Shown: positions 35,815 through 46,521, numbered from the stretch's first letter. The stretch: DNA of 64,000 nt from Aneurinibacillus uraniidurans (GCF_028471905.1 NZ_CP116902.1:3369001-3433000); one strand, 5' to 3'. Program-made: numbers and translations. The notes: generated by a model from the letters alone, not told the origin.

Positions 35815-37008
35815 TTATTCGTATCGAAGCGCTTCAATTGGATGTAGTTTTGCTGCCTTATTTGCTGGATACAAGCCGAAGAACACCCCAATTGAGCTGG
35901 ATACAGAAAACGCAATGATGACCGCTTCCCATGACAGTAGGAACGGCATATCTGCATACAAGAATACAGCAGCGGAAGCACCAACTCCAAGCAGTACTCC
36001 GATTGCGCCACCGATGAGCGACAGAATAAGTGATTCGAGTAAGAATTGAAGTAGAATGTGTTGTCGGCGTGCCCCGAGTGCCTTACGAATGCCGATCTCC
36101 CGCGTTCGCTCCGTCACCGATACAAGCATAATATTCATGACGCCGATTCCACCTACAACCAATGAAATACCCGCTACAATACTGAATACAAGCGTAATCA
36201 CGTCTGTTACTTTTGTAAAAGAAGCAATCTGATCTTCCAAGCTTACAGTCTGGTAATAATCTTTATGATTATGTTTTCGGTTCAAAAAATTTTTTACCTG
36301 CTGCATTGCTGGAGTAACCGCTTCTTTGCCTGTTGCTTTTACCTCCAGATTTGACACACTTTTCGTTCCATATACGTCCTGCAAAAAACGAATCGGTACG
36401 TACGCATTCTGTACTTGCGAATTATCAAACCGGAATTTCTCCTCCCGAACAAGTCCAATAACGGTGACATTCACCTTCTCGAACCGCACCCGCTGTCCGA
36501 TCGGATTCTGCGAGCCAAACAAGTCACGAGCGAGCTTCTCATCCAGTACAATAACCGCGCGGCGGCTCTTATCATCTTCCTCTGTAAAAAATCGCCCCTG
36601 CACGACGCGGGTGGTTGATTTAACATCCAGAAGCGTAGCCGTCACTGCACTTACACGCGCCGCCTTTTTCTTCCCATCCTGGTTGTACAAAGTTGTGCGG
36701 CCCATCTCCATATACGCAGCAATCGATGAGATATACGGACTGATCTGCGGCAAGTATTCCGCATCCTCGACAAGGAGCGCATTCGAGTCCGCTTCCTCCT
36801 GTGTATCATATGTGGTCCACACATCAAAATTACTAATTCCGAATTTGCTCACCTCACCGATAATCGCTGCCTGTCCACTGCGTCCCAATGTCATAATTGC
36901 GATAACTGACGCAATACCAATAATGATGCCAAGCATCGTCAAAAACGATCGGAGCTTATTCGCTCTGATCCCATCAAGTGCGACAAACAGACTCTCCCGA
37001 ATGCTCAT
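35815..37008 (-). CDS. MacB-type ABC transporter permease
   Basis: The 397-residue MacB/FtsX-like membrane protein has an N-terminal helix ([20 protein letters not shown]), a large extracytoplasmic MacB_PCD domain (about 45-240), and three C-terminal helices containing the FtsX core [21 protein letters not shown]. It transmits ATP-driven movement rather than forming a classical channel, and typically exports antimicrobial peptides, antibiotics or lipids. The ATG overlaps the ATPase stop by 4 bp. Confidence 0.92.
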   Translation of the reverse strand: MSIRESLFVALDGIRANKLRSFLTMLGIIIGIASVIAIMTLGRSGQAAIIGEVSKFGISNFDVWTTYDTQEEADSNALLVEDAEYLPQISPYISSIAAYMEMGRTTLYNQDGKKKAARVSAVTATLLDVKSTTRVVQGRFFTEEDDKSRRAVIVLDEKLARDLFGSQNPIGQRVRFEKVNVTVIGLVREEKFRFDNSQVQNAYVPIRFLQDVYGTKSVSNLEVKATGKEAVTPAMQQVKNFLNRKHNHKDYYQTVSLEDQIASFTKVTDVITLVFSIVAGISLVVGGIGVMNIMLVSVTERTREIGIRKALGARRQHILLQFLLESLILSLIGGAIGVLLGVGASAAVFLYADMPFLLSWEAVIIAFSVSSSIGVFFGLYPANKAAKLHPIEALRYE

Positions 37009-37727
37009 GCCTGCACCTCCCCGGCCTGCTGTGCAGCAGCATACAGGCGCTCTGTCACCGGATCATCCGCTATAATCATCCCGTCCCGGAACCGAATCAG
37101 GCGCTTTGCGTACATGGCGATGTCATGCTCATGTGTAACTAAAATAATGGTCGTGCCTTGGTCATTCAATTCCTGAAAAATCCCCATAATCTCCACGCTT
37201 GTCCGCGAATCGAGTGCTCCTGTCGGTTCATCCGCCAATATAATAGAGGGGCGGTTTACAAGCGCACGGGCAATTGCCACTCGCTGTCGCTGCCCCCCTG
37301 ACAGCTCATTTGGCTTATGCTGCATTCGCTCCGCTAATCCAACCCGGGCAAGGGCTTCTTCTGCTCGCTTCCTGCGTTCTTTTCGATTTACTCCAGCATA
37401 TAGAAGCGGAAGTTCAACATTCGCCAGCGCTGTAGAGCGCGGCAGTAAATGAAACGTCTGAAATACAAAGCCAATTTTTTCATTGCGTACCCGCGCCAAT
37501 TCTTTCTCTGACAGGTTGGTTACTTCGATGCCGTCTAGAAAATAACGCCCATCTGTTGGCTGATCCAGGCAGCCGACCATATTCATAAACGTTGATTTCC
37601 CAGAACCGGACGGACCCATCACTGCGACGAATTCTCCTTCGGTAATCGCGGTACTCACACACTTCATCGCATAAATTTCCTCCTGTCCAGTCCGGTACAC
37701 CTTCGACATATCTGCAATTTCCACCAT
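37005..37727 (-). CDS. ABC transporter ATPase, MacB/LolD type
   Basis: The 240-residue ATPase has Walker [10 protein letters not shown], the Q-loop, the signature [15 protein letters not shown], and Walker [14 protein letters not shown]. It belongs to the MacB/LolD group that pairs with FtsX-like permeases. ATG 37727 is chosen because AAGGA lies 8 bases upstream; the ATG at 37736 directly follows the same site. It lies between adaptor and permease and overlaps the permease by 4 bp. Confidence 0.94.
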   Translation of the reverse strand: MVEIADMSKVYRTGQEEIYAMKCVSTAITEGEFVAVMGPSGSGKSTFMNMVGCLDQPTDGRYFLDGIEVTNLSEKELARVRNEKIGFVFQTFHLLPRSTALANVELPLLYAGVNRKERRKRAEEALARVGLAERMQHKPNELSGGQRQRVAIARALVNRPSIILADEPTGALDSRTSVEIMGIFQELNDQGTTIILVTHEHDIAMYAKRLIRFRDGMIIADDPVTERLYAAAQQAGEVQA

Positions 37728-37738
37728 GGCTGTCATCC

Positions 37739-39106
37739 TTACTTCAACCCCGGACTTTCTGGAACAGATTCGATGATCGGTTCCTGCTCTTTAAGTTGTG
37801 GTCCTGGATTGGTGATAATCTGATCACCGGCACGTAATCCTTGTTTGACTTCCGCAAACAGCTCATTTTCCATCCCTGTCACAACCACTTTTTTCTTCGC
37901 TCGTCCGTTTTCATTTACCCAAACGAAAGATTTGCTGTCGTTATCTGATTTCTGGATTGCTTCGATCGGCACCTGTACCGCCTGCTTCCTGCTTTCATAC
38001 ACGATCGTTACATCGACACGAAATCCAGCCCGTAGTGCCGGAACTGGTTCGATCAATTCCAGCTTGGCAGTAAGCTTTGCTTTTTCCTCCTGCTGACCCT
38101 GTGATTTTTCCTGTGTCGTTACAGCCACTGGAGAAACAGATGTGATTCTGGCGTTTACTTTCTTTTTACCGAGTGCATTTCCCTCGATGATAGCAGCTTG
38201 TCCGATGTTGATTTTTGAACTGTCTGCTTCATTAATATCTGCTTCTATGTACAGCGCACCTGCGGAACCTATCGTAAACAGTTCGCCACCTTTGGTTGCT
38301 TGTTCCCCCTGCTTTGCTTTCCGAGTAATAATCGTTCCATCCATCGGTGCCGTAATGACTGTTTGCGCTTTTTGGGCTTCCAGATTCGTCCGCTTTCTTT
38401 CGACGCTACCTTTTTTAGCAATGGCATTCTGTTTTTTCACTTGCAGAGCAGAAAGCTCTGTATAAGCTGTATTTACATCTTCCGGCTTCGGCCCCTTCTG
38501 CTTGAGCTGAAGTTCATAACGTGCGGTTTGAACCTTGAGTCGACTCTCATCCAGCCGATCTGTGGCCTTATCAAGTTCCTGCTTTTTTTCTACTCCCTGT
38601 TCCACCAGCAGTTTTATACGTTCATACTCACGTTTAGCTCCGGCATAATCCTGTTCTGTTTGCTTGACTACAACTGAAGCTTTGGAAATCTCCAGCGGCT
38701 CTGTGTTCGCTTTCAATTTTGCAATCTCAGCTTGTTTTTGCTTAATCTGCGCATCGATTTCCACAATTTGTCCAGCTGCATCCAGCAGCTGGCTATCCAT
38801 ATCAAGAAGCTGGTTTTCTATGTCCTGTGTATCGATCATACCGACAACCTGACCTTTTTTCACTACAGTTCCTTCTTCAACGGCAAGCGATGTAATACGT
38901 CCTGACGCACCTGCATATACGGTCATTTCCTGCTTCATTTTTACGCGTCCGGTCGTCATGATTTTGTTTTCCATATCTTTTTGGACAACAGCGCCAAGTG
39001 TAACCGGTACCCCTTTCGGCTGCTTATTTCCTAACGCCGCATACCCAGCTACCCCACCAGCACCCAGCACGAGTACAATGGTGCCGATTATTATTTTTTT
39101 CCGCAA
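37739..39106 (-). CDS. HlyD/MacA-type efflux adaptor subunit
   Basis: The 455-residue adaptor protein has an N-terminal membrane anchor ([20 protein letters not shown]) and a barrel-sandwich (lipoyl-like) domain. A long coiled-coil hairpin rich in Gln/Lys/Glu (about 115-240) and a beta-barrel region with [19 protein letters not shown] follow. In Gram-positive bacteria such MacA-like proteins assist an ABC exporter. The start is TTG 39106 with AGGGGAG upstream. It is first in the adaptor-ATPase-permease operon. Confidence 0.9.
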   Translation of the reverse strand: MRKKIIIGTIVLVLGAGGVAGYAALGNKQPKGVPVTLGAVVQKDMENKIMTTGRVKMKQEMTVYAGASGRITSLAVEEGTVVKKGQVVGMIDTQDIENQLLDMDSQLLDAAGQIVEIDAQIKQKQAEIAKLKANTEPLEISKASVVVKQTEQDYAGAKREYERIKLLVEQGVEKKQELDKATDRLDESRLKVQTARYELQLKQKGPKPEDVNTAYTELSALQVKKQNAIAKKGSVERKRTNLEAQKAQTVITAPMDGTIITRKAKQGEQATKGGELFTIGSAGALYIEADINEADSSKINIGQAAIIEGNALGKKKVNARITSVSPVAVTTQEKSQGQQEEKAKLTAKLELIEPVPALRAGFRVDVTIVYESRKQAVQVPIEAIQKSDNDSKSFVWVNENGRAKKKVVVTGMENELFAEVKQGLRAGDQIITNPGPQLKEQEPIIESVPESPGLK

Positions 39107-39213
39107 TTCTCTTCTCCCCTTCTGTATATCATATCAGTCACGAAGAATTATACGGAATTTTTGTAAGAAAGTTCCTTGTTATATTCTTAATTTTTTCTTA
39201 ATATTTTTCGAAC

Positions 39214-39249
39214 TAAAAAATGTGGAGCAGGTTGATCCCACTCCACATT
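39214..39249 (-). terminator. Intrinsic terminator of the glutathione-peroxidase-type gene
   Basis: AATGTGGAG (39219-39227) pairs with CTCCACATT (39241-39249), followed on the minus strand by TTTTAG. Confidence 0.85.
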
Positions 39250-39263
39250 CGTTCCGATTTCTT

Positions 39264-39737
39264 CTATAATATAGCCTCAATATCCCCCGCGATCGCTTCC
39301 GGGGCTGTTGTCGGTGCATAGCGCTTGATTACCTCTCCATTGCGACCGACAAGAACTTTCGTGAAATTCCACTTCACAGCTTCTGACAAAATGCCCGGTG
39401 CCTGTTTCGTCAAATAAGCAAACAGTGGATGCGCATTTACTCCCTTTACATCAACCTTCGCAAACATCGGGAAGGTCACACCATAATTCAACTCACAGAA
39501 CTGTTGAATATCCGCCTCCGTTCCTGGCTCCTGCTTCATGAACTGGTTGCACGGAAATCCAAGCACTTCGAAGTTTTGCTTGTGATATTTCTCATACAAC
39601 GCCTGCAATCCTTTATACTGCGGAGTAAATCCACATTTGCTCGCTGTATTTACAATAAGTAGAACGCTGCCTTTATAGTCGGCAAGTGACTTCTCTTCTC
39701 CAGTAATCGTTTTGGCTGAAAAATCATAAATACTCAT
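39264..39737 (-). CDS. Glutathione-peroxidase-type thiol peroxidase
   Basis: This 157-residue thiol peroxidase reduces peroxides, in Firmicutes usually with thioredoxin or bacillithiol rather than glutathione. The peroxidatic Cys is C35 in NTASKCGFTPQY. The supporting residues Q (LGFPCNQF) and W/N (VKWNFTKVLVG) are present, so the catalytic tetrad is complete; the resolving Cys is in FPCNQF. It resembles B. subtilis BsaA/GpxA. AGGAGG precedes ATG 39737. It is monocistronic and divergent from an MFS gene. Confidence 0.9.
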   Translation of the reverse strand: MSIYDFSAKTITGEEKSLADYKGSVLLIVNTASKCGFTPQYKGLQALYEKYHKQNFEVLGFPCNQFMKQEPGTEADIQQFCELNYGVTFPMFAKVDVKGVNAHPLFAYLTKQAPGILSEAVKWNFTKVLVGRNGEVIKRYAPTTAPEAIAGDIEAIL

Positions 39738-39802
39738 GCAAACCCCTCCTCGTATTAGTTGTATAATAAAACGAAATACATGTATATAAAAGGAGACTCC
39801 CT

Positions 39803-41059
39803 ATGCCTTCTTCCGTATCTGCTTCCGTACAGAAGACGATTCCGCAGCCGAAGAATCAAGCTCGTATGCTTTGGTTTCTCGTGTCCTTTGCGTATCTGCT
39901 TATTGTCAGTCAGCGGACAGCACCCGGCATCATTAGTGATCAACTTCTGGCTGAATTCCATATATCTGCTTCTACATTAGGTCTTATGAGTACGTTTCAA
40001 TTTGTCATGTATGCAGGCCTGCAAATTCCGATCGGGCTGTGGGCTGCTCGTCTCGGCCCGGCCCGTCTGCTACTCGTAGGTATTCTGGCAAGTGGTATCG
40101 GAACAATTCTCTACAGTATAGCAGACAGTCTGCCGCTTTTATTTGCAACCCGTGCATTGATTGGATTTGGTGATGCGTTCATCTGGGTAAATTGTGTACT
40201 GATTCTCGGAAAAGCGTTTGAGCCTCTTTCATTCTCGACAATGATTGGCATGACGGGAGCGATGGGCAGCCTTGGCAATATGCTGACGACCATGCCACTT
40301 GCCTGGTGGGTTACCGCTTCCGGCTGGCGACTGCCGTTCACCTGCATGGGCATCATCCTGCTTGTACATGCGCTAATCATGTACCGGGGATTTAACCGCC
40401 GAGATATGCTGTTTCCTACTGATGCTGCGAACTTGCATCCAGCAGTCACACTGCGAGAATTCGCCACACTGATCCGGAAGCGGACTGCATGGGGACCATT
40501 TCTGTGCCACTTCGGAATCATAGGTACATATGTTGGATTTACCAGTGTGTGGGCCGTTCCATATTTGCTTGATATGTATGGAATCAGTCGCGCAGAAGCC
40601 GCGTCTATTCTTGGCCTGGCACTCATTAGCGCAGTCGCAGGTGGTCCATTGTCCGGTTGGATGGCCGCCCGAGCTGGCAATTGTCGAGCACCTTATATCT
40701 GGCTACAAGTACTGAACGTTACCGTATGGAGTATGTTCCTTCTCACCAAAGCGCACCCGCCGCTTGCACTTGTATATGTCCTGTTTATTGCGCTTGGTTT
40801 TGGAATCGGCACCAGCACCCTTACGTTCGCCTCGATTCGAGAGAATTTCCCTGTAGCGCAGGTCGGTGCGCTAACCGGGCTCGCCAATACAGGTGGATTT
40901 TTCAGCGCCGTGCTGCTTCCCCCTATTATGGGGCTTGTGTTTGACCGAATCGGACTTCACAGTCAGCAGGCATATGCTGTAGCCTTTATTATTCCAGCCC
41001 TGTTTGCTTCTATCGGCATTGTAGGGGCCCTTATGTTATCCAAACAGAAAGCTATATAA
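39803..41059 (+). CDS. MFS transporter
   Basis: This 418-residue protein has about twelve membrane helices and a typical MFS loop region (GLWAARLGPARLLLVG). Sequence such as GFGDAFIWVNCVLI suggests the CynX/NimT or OFA-like broad group, but the substrate is not determined. AAAAGGAG precedes ATG 39803. It is a single gene ended by its own terminator and faces a DHA2 transporter gene. Confidence 0.85.
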   Translation: MPSSVSASVQKTIPQPKNQARMLWFLVSFAYLLIVSQRTAPGIISDQLLAEFHISASTLGLMSTFQFVMYAGLQIPIGLWAARLGPARLLLVGILASGIGTILYSIADSLPLLFATRALIGFGDAFIWVNCVLILGKAFEPLSFSTMIGMTGAMGSLGNMLTTMPLAWWVTASGWRLPFTCMGIILLVHALIMYRGFNRRDMLFPTDAANLHPAVTLREFATLIRKRTAWGPFLCHFGIIGTYVGFTSVWAVPYLLDMYGISRAEAASILGLALISAVAGGPLSGWMAARAGNCRAPYIWLQVLNVTVWSMFLLTKAHPPLALVYVLFIALGFGIGTSTLTFASIRENFPVAQVGALTGLANTGGFFSAVLLPPIMGLVFDRIGLHSQQAYAVAFIIPALFASIGIVGALMLSKQKAI

Positions 41060-41067
41060 GTATAAAA

Positions 41068-41097
41068 AAATCGCCAGTAGAATCGCTGGCGGTTTTT
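41068..41097 (+). terminator. Intrinsic terminator of the MFS gene
   Basis: AAATCGCCAG pairs with CTGGCGGTTT (one G-U pair) around an 8-base loop, with a T-run. Located 8 bases after the stop. Confidence 0.85.
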
Positions 41098-41126
41098 CCT
41101 ATTATCCCATATGTTTACCTATCCCA

Positions 41127-42554
41127 TCACCTAACAGGCTTCCCCCTTCGCGCCGATACAAAAGCACCAAACAAGCAAATCACAGCGGCTGCCCCAAATA
41201 CACTATGAAGTGCCGCAATAAAGGTGGCGCTATATGCCTCCCCTTGTATCATAAAACGCTCACCGCTGCCTGCCAGACGATGAAACTGAAAAGAAAATAA
41301 CGAAACTGAAAAAGTTGTCCCAAGCACCATCCCCAGATTCCGTACCAGCGCATTCAATCCCCCTGCCCTACCTAATTGGATAGGCGGTACAGCCCCAAGT
41401 ACGCTCGCGTTATTCGGTGACTGAAACATCCCCGTCCCAAGCCCAAACAAAGCTAGATGCAGCGCGATTTGCCACGGTAATTCCTTTGCACCTAACGTGG
41501 TTAGCATGGCAAATGACACCGCATTTAACAAAAGTCCACCCGTTGTAAGGAAAAACGGCCCTATCCGATCAGACAGCCAGCCTGAGAGCGGCGCAACGAG
41601 CGCCATAACCAACGGGTTTGCCATCATCACATATCCAACAATATGCGGAGAATAGCCCAGCACATTTTGCATATAAAAAGGCATCATAACGGTAATACAA
41701 AACAAGGAAATAAACGATAGCAATGCCGCCAGACTCCCCACCCGAAACGTCCGAATTCGATACAAAGAAAAATCGAGCATCGGAAACGAAATTGAAGTTT
41801 CTCGTTTATAAAATCCAATAAGAAGTCCAACCGCGCCCACAAGTCCGGCAATTGTCCAAATAGAGCTCCATCCCCATACTTGCACATTTGATAACACATA
41901 AAGAAACACTACAATCCCAACCATATACAACATTGACCCTGTATAATCAAACGGCTCGCTTACTTGTTCCAGCTTCTCCTTCGGTAAAATCCATATCCCG
42001 GCCAAAAAAGCCAGCAATCCAATGGGAACATTCACCCAGAAAATCGATTCCCAGCCAAGCGAACCTACAAGCATCCCACCGACAGCAGGACCCGTTAAAG
42101 AACCCAAGGAAACAACAGTTCCTGTAATTCCAAGCGACCTCCCTCTCTCTGCTTTCGAAAAGGTAGACGCTACAATGGCCTGGCTGTTTCCCATTAACAA
42201 CGCTGCACCGGCCGCTTGAATAATCCGTCCAACAATTAACATCCAGATTGAACCCGATAGTCCGCAAAAAATCGATCCCCCAACAAAAGTCAGAAACCCT
42301 ACCTGATAAAGCCGACCTCGTCCTAGAGAATCGGATAACTTCCCAACGATCGGCAGAAGTGCCGCAATCGTAAGCAAATAGGCCGTAATCACCCATTGGA
42401 CAAGATTCAAGGAAACTGCAAGTGCGTGTGAAATACTCGGCAGCGCCACATTTGTAATGCTCCCGTCAAGCGTCGCCATAAAGGTGCCGAGCGAAACGTT
42501 AGCCAGGATCAACCATTTCCTATACTCTTTTTGCTTCGCAACTACAGTGCTCAT
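41127..42554 (-). CDS. DHA2 family MFS drug transporter (14 helices)
   Basis: The 475-residue protein has fourteen membrane helices. The DHA2/EmrB-QacA motifs are present: TFMATLDGSITNVALPSI (motif D1), GKLSDSLGRGRLYQVGF (motif A) and GITGTVVSLGSLTGPAVGGM (motif C). This group exports drugs and dyes with a proton gradient. CGGAGG lies 4 bases before ATG 42554. It is probably a single gene; no regulator is adjacent, so the drug range is not inferable. Confidence 0.9.
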   Translation of the reverse strand: MSTVVAKQKEYRKWLILANVSLGTFMATLDGSITNVALPSISHALAVSLNLVQWVITAYLLTIAALLPIVGKLSDSLGRGRLYQVGFLTFVGGSIFCGLSGSIWMLIVGRIIQAAGAALLMGNSQAIVASTFSKAERGRSLGITGTVVSLGSLTGPAVGGMLVGSLGWESIFWVNVPIGLLAFLAGIWILPKEKLEQVSEPFDYTGSMLYMVGIVVFLYVLSNVQVWGWSSIWTIAGLVGAVGLLIGFYKRETSISFPMLDFSLYRIRTFRVGSLAALLSFISLFCITVMMPFYMQNVLGYSPHIVGYVMMANPLVMALVAPLSGWLSDRIGPFFLTTGGLLLNAVSFAMLTTLGAKELPWQIALHLALFGLGTGMFQSPNNASVLGAVPPIQLGRAGGLNALVRNLGMVLGTTFSVSLFSFQFHRLAGSGERFMIQGEAYSATFIAALHSVFGAAAVICLFGAFVSARRGKPVR

Positions 42555-42616
42555 GATGCCTCCGTGTCATCGTTCTCGTGAACTCCTTAGCATATGTTTT
42601 CCGCATTAGGCTTCTG

Positions 42617-43891
42617 TTAGTCATGATTTTGATTGCTACGAGACCAAACAACAACTGGGATAAGCAGTAATGAAAGAACGGCTCCGGCAAGTGAAAGTGT
42701 TGTATAACTGGAATGAGCTACAACCATTCCAGATAGCGCTCCACCCGATGCCCCCGACAAAGCGATCAAGACATCAACAGATCCTTGTGTCTTTGCCCGA
42801 GTGGACGGGTGAGTTGCATCTATAATAAGCGCTGTACCGCTAATCAAACCAAAATTCCAACCAAGCCCAAGTAAAGCGAGGGCAATCGTGAGTGCGAGCA
42901 TAGAATCAGCAGGCGCAACAGCAGCCAAAACACCAGCGGCAAGTAACGTGGCACCAGAGGCGACTGCCATTGCAGTACGTCCAATCTTATCTACGAGAAT
43001 ACCCGTCATGAGAGATGGGAGATACATTGCACCGATATGGAAGCCGATTACCATTCCTACCTCTTGCAAGCCGTGTCCATGATGCCTCATATGTACAGGT
43101 GTCATCGTCATAAGTGCAACCATGACAATTTGAGTTAGGACCATTACCGTAGCTCCGACAACTACTCCTCGTTTGTTACTAGCTCGTGCTGTAGAATGGT
43201 TGTCTGAGCGTTTACGATCGTCCGCTTTCTCCACATCTGCAATTGCTTTGGCAACAATAAAAGGATCAGGACGAAGTAAAGCTAGGAGTACCAAACCAGC
43301 AAGAATGTAGGCTGCGGCAGCTAAAATGAACGGACCAGATAGAGCACGGACACCGATTGACATAGCAAATTGGCCCATTACATCAACCAGATTGGGACCC
43401 GTAACAGCGCCGAATGTAGTGGATACCATGGCGATACTAATTGCAGTTGCTCGCTGTGTAGAGCTTGCCAGGTCTGTACCTGCATAGCGTGCTTGTAAGT
43501 TTGTAGCAGTCCCAGCCCCATAGACTAGTAGTGATACAAAAAGAAGTAGAATACTGTTGATTGCTGCGGAAATGACTACCCCAATTGCACCAACACCACC
43601 AGCCAAAAATCCGGTTGCCAATCCAAAACGGCGGCCAAAACGTTGAGAGAGTCGCCCGACAAGTAGTGCTGCCCCAGCAGAACCCAACGTGAACAGCGCA
43701 GCTGGAACTCCTGCAAAGCTATCTGTACCTAGCATGTCTTGTGCAAGAAGTGCCCCGACAGTTATACCTGCCGCAAGTCCTGCACCACCAAAAATTTGTG
43801 AAATGACAACGATGATCAACGTCCGTCGGTATAATTGTCGTTGCTTTTCCGGAGAATCAATGTAGCTTGATAACCAGGTACTATTCGACAT
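42617..43891 (-). CDS. MFS transporter coupled to FabH-like synthase
   Basis: The 424-residue protein has about twelve membrane helices, with an MFS motif A-like loop VGRLSQRFGRRFGLATGF and a second equivalent at GILVDKIGRTAMAVASG. The ATG shares one base with the stop codon of the FabH-like gene, so the two are translationally coupled. The pair suggests export of the product of the condensing enzyme or of a resistance compound, but this is only inferred from position. Confidence 0.85.
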   Translation of the reverse strand: MSNSTWLSSYIDSPEKQRQLYRRTLIIVVISQIFGGAGLAAGITVGALLAQDMLGTDSFAGVPAALFTLGSAGAALLVGRLSQRFGRRFGLATGFLAGGVGAIGVVISAAINSILLLFVSLLVYGAGTATNLQARYAGTDLASSTQRATAISIAMVSTTFGAVTGPNLVDVMGQFAMSIGVRALSGPFILAAAAYILAGLVLLALLRPDPFIVAKAIADVEKADDRKRSDNHSTARASNKRGVVVGATVMVLTQIVMVALMTMTPVHMRHHGHGLQEVGMVIGFHIGAMYLPSLMTGILVDKIGRTAMAVASGATLLAAGVLAAVAPADSMLALTIALALLGLGWNFGLISGTALIIDATHPSTRAKTQGSVDVLIALSGASGGALSGMVVAHSSYTTLSLAGAVLSLLLIPVVVWSRSNQNHD

Positions 43892-44889
43892 TACTCACAC
43901 ACCATCCACTCTAGCAAAATTCCTGCTTGCACCAATCCACCGCCAAAACCATACAACAAAACACGATCGCCTGCTTTCACTTTTCCTTCTATTATTCCTT
44001 TATTCAGCGCGAGTGGAATGGATGCTGCTGACGTATTGCCGAAATGCTCCAGACTCCATAACGTTTTCTCTAATGGAAATCCGCTACGCTCACAAATTGA
44101 CTCAATCATCCGTAAATTCGCGCTATGCGGCACAAACCAATCCACTGCCTCAAGCACGAACCCACTCTTCTCCATAACTTTCTCCATCCCGCAAGGCACG
44201 GTCGTAACTGCCCATTTATACACTTCTCTGCCGTTTTGGACAATATAACCACTGTTTTGTAATTTCTGTCCGTTCATTTGATTCGAAAGTCCAGTACGGT
44301 ATAAATGAGTTCCCCCTTCCCCTTTAGCCGTCATATGGACAGATAGGAAGCTCCCTTGTTCCTCTGTATACTCGACAAGCATTGCTCCTGCTCCATCTCC
44401 AAACAGGATACATGTTGTACGATCATTAAAGTCTGTCGTTTTCGACATCGTTTCCGCCCCAATAACCAACACTTTTTTATTCATACCTGATGTGATAGCA
44501 CTGTTCGCCATCTGCAAAGCATACACAAACCCGGCACAGGTCGCATTCATATCCAGTGCACCTGCATCTTTAATTCCTAATCGTGCTTGCACCTGACTCG
44601 CCACACTTGGAAATGCGTAATCAGGCGTGCTAGTTGCAACAAGAATGAGATCAACATCGTCTACTGCCTTGTCATACCTTTTCATTAAATCCTGCACCGC
44701 CGCTACACATAAATCTGTTGTGAATTCCCCTTCAGCTGCAATTCGCCGTTCTCGAATCCCGGTCCGACTAAAAATCCACTCATCACTTGTATCCACCATT
44801 TCTTCCAGGTCAAAATTGCTTAACACACGTTCCGGTACATACGTGCCAATCGCTGTAATTTTCGCTTTTGATAAAAAAGAGTTTCCCAT
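43891..44889 (-). CDS. 3-oxoacyl-ACP synthase III (FabH) paralogue
   Basis: The 332-residue condensing enzyme of the FabH type uses acyl-CoA and malonyl-ACP. The catalytic triad is complete: C118 (DMNATCAGF), H255 (PHSANLRM) and N285 (HFGNTSAASIP). It lies away from any fab cluster and is coupled to an MFS exporter gene. It may be the second FabH (FabHB-like) or make a secondary metabolite starter. AGGAGGGG precedes ATG 44889. The MFS gene probably belongs to the same operon. Confidence 0.88.
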   Translation of the reverse strand: MGNSFLSKAKITAIGTYVPERVLSNFDLEEMVDTSDEWIFSRTGIRERRIAAEGEFTTDLCVAAVQDLMKRYDKAVDDVDLILVATSTPDYAFPSVASQVQARLGIKDAGALDMNATCAGFVYALQMANSAITSGMNKKVLVIGAETMSKTTDFNDRTTCILFGDGAGAMLVEYTEEQGSFLSVHMTAKGEGGTHLYRTGLSNQMNGQKLQNSGYIVQNGREVYKWAVTTVPCGMEKVMEKSGFVLEAVDWFVPHSANLRMIESICERSGFPLEKTLWSLEHFGNTSAASIPLALNKGIIEGKVKAGDRVLLYGFGGGLVQAGILLEWMVCE

Positions 44890-44980
44890 ATTGCCCCTCC
44901 TGTTTCATTTTACAGTCATTATATCACCAGATATTATGACCAGGTACTAATTTTTTATGAATATTCATAGCCTGCCAATA

Positions 44981-45020
44981 AAAAAATCTCCTGTTCATAT
45001 ATGTAGAACAGGAGATTTTT
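44981..45020 (-). terminator. Intrinsic terminator of the liv operon
   Basis: A perfect 15-bp stem (44982-44996 with 45006-45020) with a 9-base loop is followed on the minus strand by a T-run. It lies 13 bases after the livF stop. Confidence 0.93.
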
Positions 45021-45032
45021 GCTATCCATATT

Positions 45033-45740
45033 TTAGTGACCGCCTAAATAAGCCATCTTAATCTGATCGCTCGCATTCAACTCTTCCGCTGTGCCAGACA
45101 ACACAACCCGTCCCGTCTCGATTACGTATGCCCGATCAGCAATTGACAGTGCCATATTAGCATTCTGTTCTACCAACAGAACCGTAGTGCCTGTCTGATT
45201 AATCTCTTCGATAATGTGGAATATCGTCTTCACCAGTAAGGGAGCAAGACCCATGGATGGCTCATCGAGCAACAGCAGTTTCGGGCGTGCCATCAACGCT
45301 CGACCCATCGCAAGCATTTGCTGCTCCCCACCGGATAATGTACCGGACAACTGTTTTTTCCGTTCGAGTAAGCGTGGAAACAGTTCGTACACTTTCGCGA
45401 AATCCTGCCGGATGCCATCTTTGTCCTTACGTAAGAAGGCACCTAGCTCCAGATTTTCTTCCACTGTCATGTTTGCAAATACACGCCGACCTTCCGGAAC
45501 ATGCGAGATTCCTTCTTTCACAATTGCCTGGGCTGCCCGGCCTGAGATTGATGTACCTTCATATACAATATCGCCCTGCTTCGGCTTCAAGAGACCGGAA
45601 ATCGCTTTGAGCAGCGTGCTTTTACCTGCACCATTTGCTCCGATCAGCGTTACAATCTCACCCTGGTTAATCTCAAGTGATACACCGTGAAGCGCCTGGA
45701 TGTTGCCGTAGAATACATCGATGTTGTTTACTTTTAACAT
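45033..45740 (-). CDS. livF: Branched-chain amino acid ABC transporter ATPase LivF
   Basis: The 235-residue ATPase of the Liv importer has Walker A GANGAGKST, the signature LSGGEQQMLAMGRALMARP and Walker B LLLLDEPSMGLAP. It pairs with LivG on the LivHM permease. The start is ATG 45740 with GAGGAGG upstream. It is last in the operon livK-livH-livM-livG-livF, one base after livG. Confidence 0.96.
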   Translation of the reverse strand: MLKVNNIDVFYGNIQALHGVSLEINQGEIVTLIGANGAGKSTLLKAISGLLKPKQGDIVYEGTSISGRAAQAIVKEGISHVPEGRRVFANMTVEENLELGAFLRKDKDGIRQDFAKVYELFPRLLERKKQLSGTLSGGEQQMLAMGRALMARPKLLLLDEPSMGLAPLLVKTIFHIIEEINQTGTTVLLVEQNANMALSIADRAYVIETGRVVLSGTAEELNASDQIKMAYLGGH

Positions 45741-45741
45741 A

Positions 45742-46521
45742 TCAGGAAACCTCCTCGCCGAGATACGCTTCGATTACTTTCGGATTGTTCCGCACTTCTT
45801 CCGGCGTACCTTGCGCAATCAACTGACCGTGATCAAGCACATAAATACGTTCACACACGCCCATTACAAGCGGCATATCGTGCTCGATTAATAAAATAGT
45901 CAGGTTGAACTCTTTGCGAATAAACGCAATCAACTCCATGAGCTGCTTCGTTTCCTGCGGGTTCATCCCGGCTGCTGGTTCATCCAGCAACAGAATTTTC
46001 GGATTGGCGGCCAACGCACGCGCAATCTCTAAGCGGCGCTGCTGACCGTACGGCAGATTTTTTGCCTGCTCGTCTTTTAGACGGTCCAAATCAAAAATCT
46101 TCAGAAAGCTAATTGCTTTCTCTTCCATTTCCTTCTCACCGGAAAAGTGTGCCGGCAGACGCAAAATGGAACTAAGTATGGAATGCTTAGATTGTGAATG
46201 ATACGCAACTTTTACGTTATCTAATACAGACAGTTCACCGAACAGACGAATGTTCTGGAATGTCCGACTGATACCTTTACGTGTAATCTGATACGGTGCA
46301 TTCCCGTTTAATTTCTCCCCGTTTAGCGAGATCGTTCCTTCTGTCGGCACATATACACCTGTCAATAAGTTAAAGAATGTTGTTTTTCCGGCACCGTTCG
46401 GACCGATCAAGCCAACAAGTTCGCCTTGGTTTAAATACGCATGAACGCTCGATACAGCTTTTAAGCCGCCGAACTGGATGCCGACGCCGTCAACGTTAAG
46501 CAGCGGTGTTTTTGTTGCCAT
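45742..46521 (-). CDS. livG: Branched-chain amino acid ABC transporter ATPase LivG
   Basis: The 259-residue ATPase has Walker A GPNGAGKTTFFNLLTG, the LivG-type signature YGQQRRLEIARALAANP and Walker B LLLDEPAAGMNP. It is the partner of LivF. ATG 46521 has AGGAGGG upstream. It overlaps the end of livM by 26 bp, which points to coupled translation. Confidence 0.96.
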   Translation of the reverse strand: MATKTPLLNVDGVGIQFGGLKAVSSVHAYLNQGELVGLIGPNGAGKTTFFNLLTGVYVPTEGTISLNGEKLNGNAPYQITRKGISRTFQNIRLFGELSVLDNVKVAYHSQSKHSILSSILRLPAHFSGEKEMEEKAISFLKIFDLDRLKDEQAKNLPYGQQRRLEIARALAANPKILLLDEPAAGMNPQETKQLMELIAFIRKEFNLTILLIEHDMPLVMGVCERIYVLDHGQLIAQGTPEEVRNNPKVIEAYLGEEVS

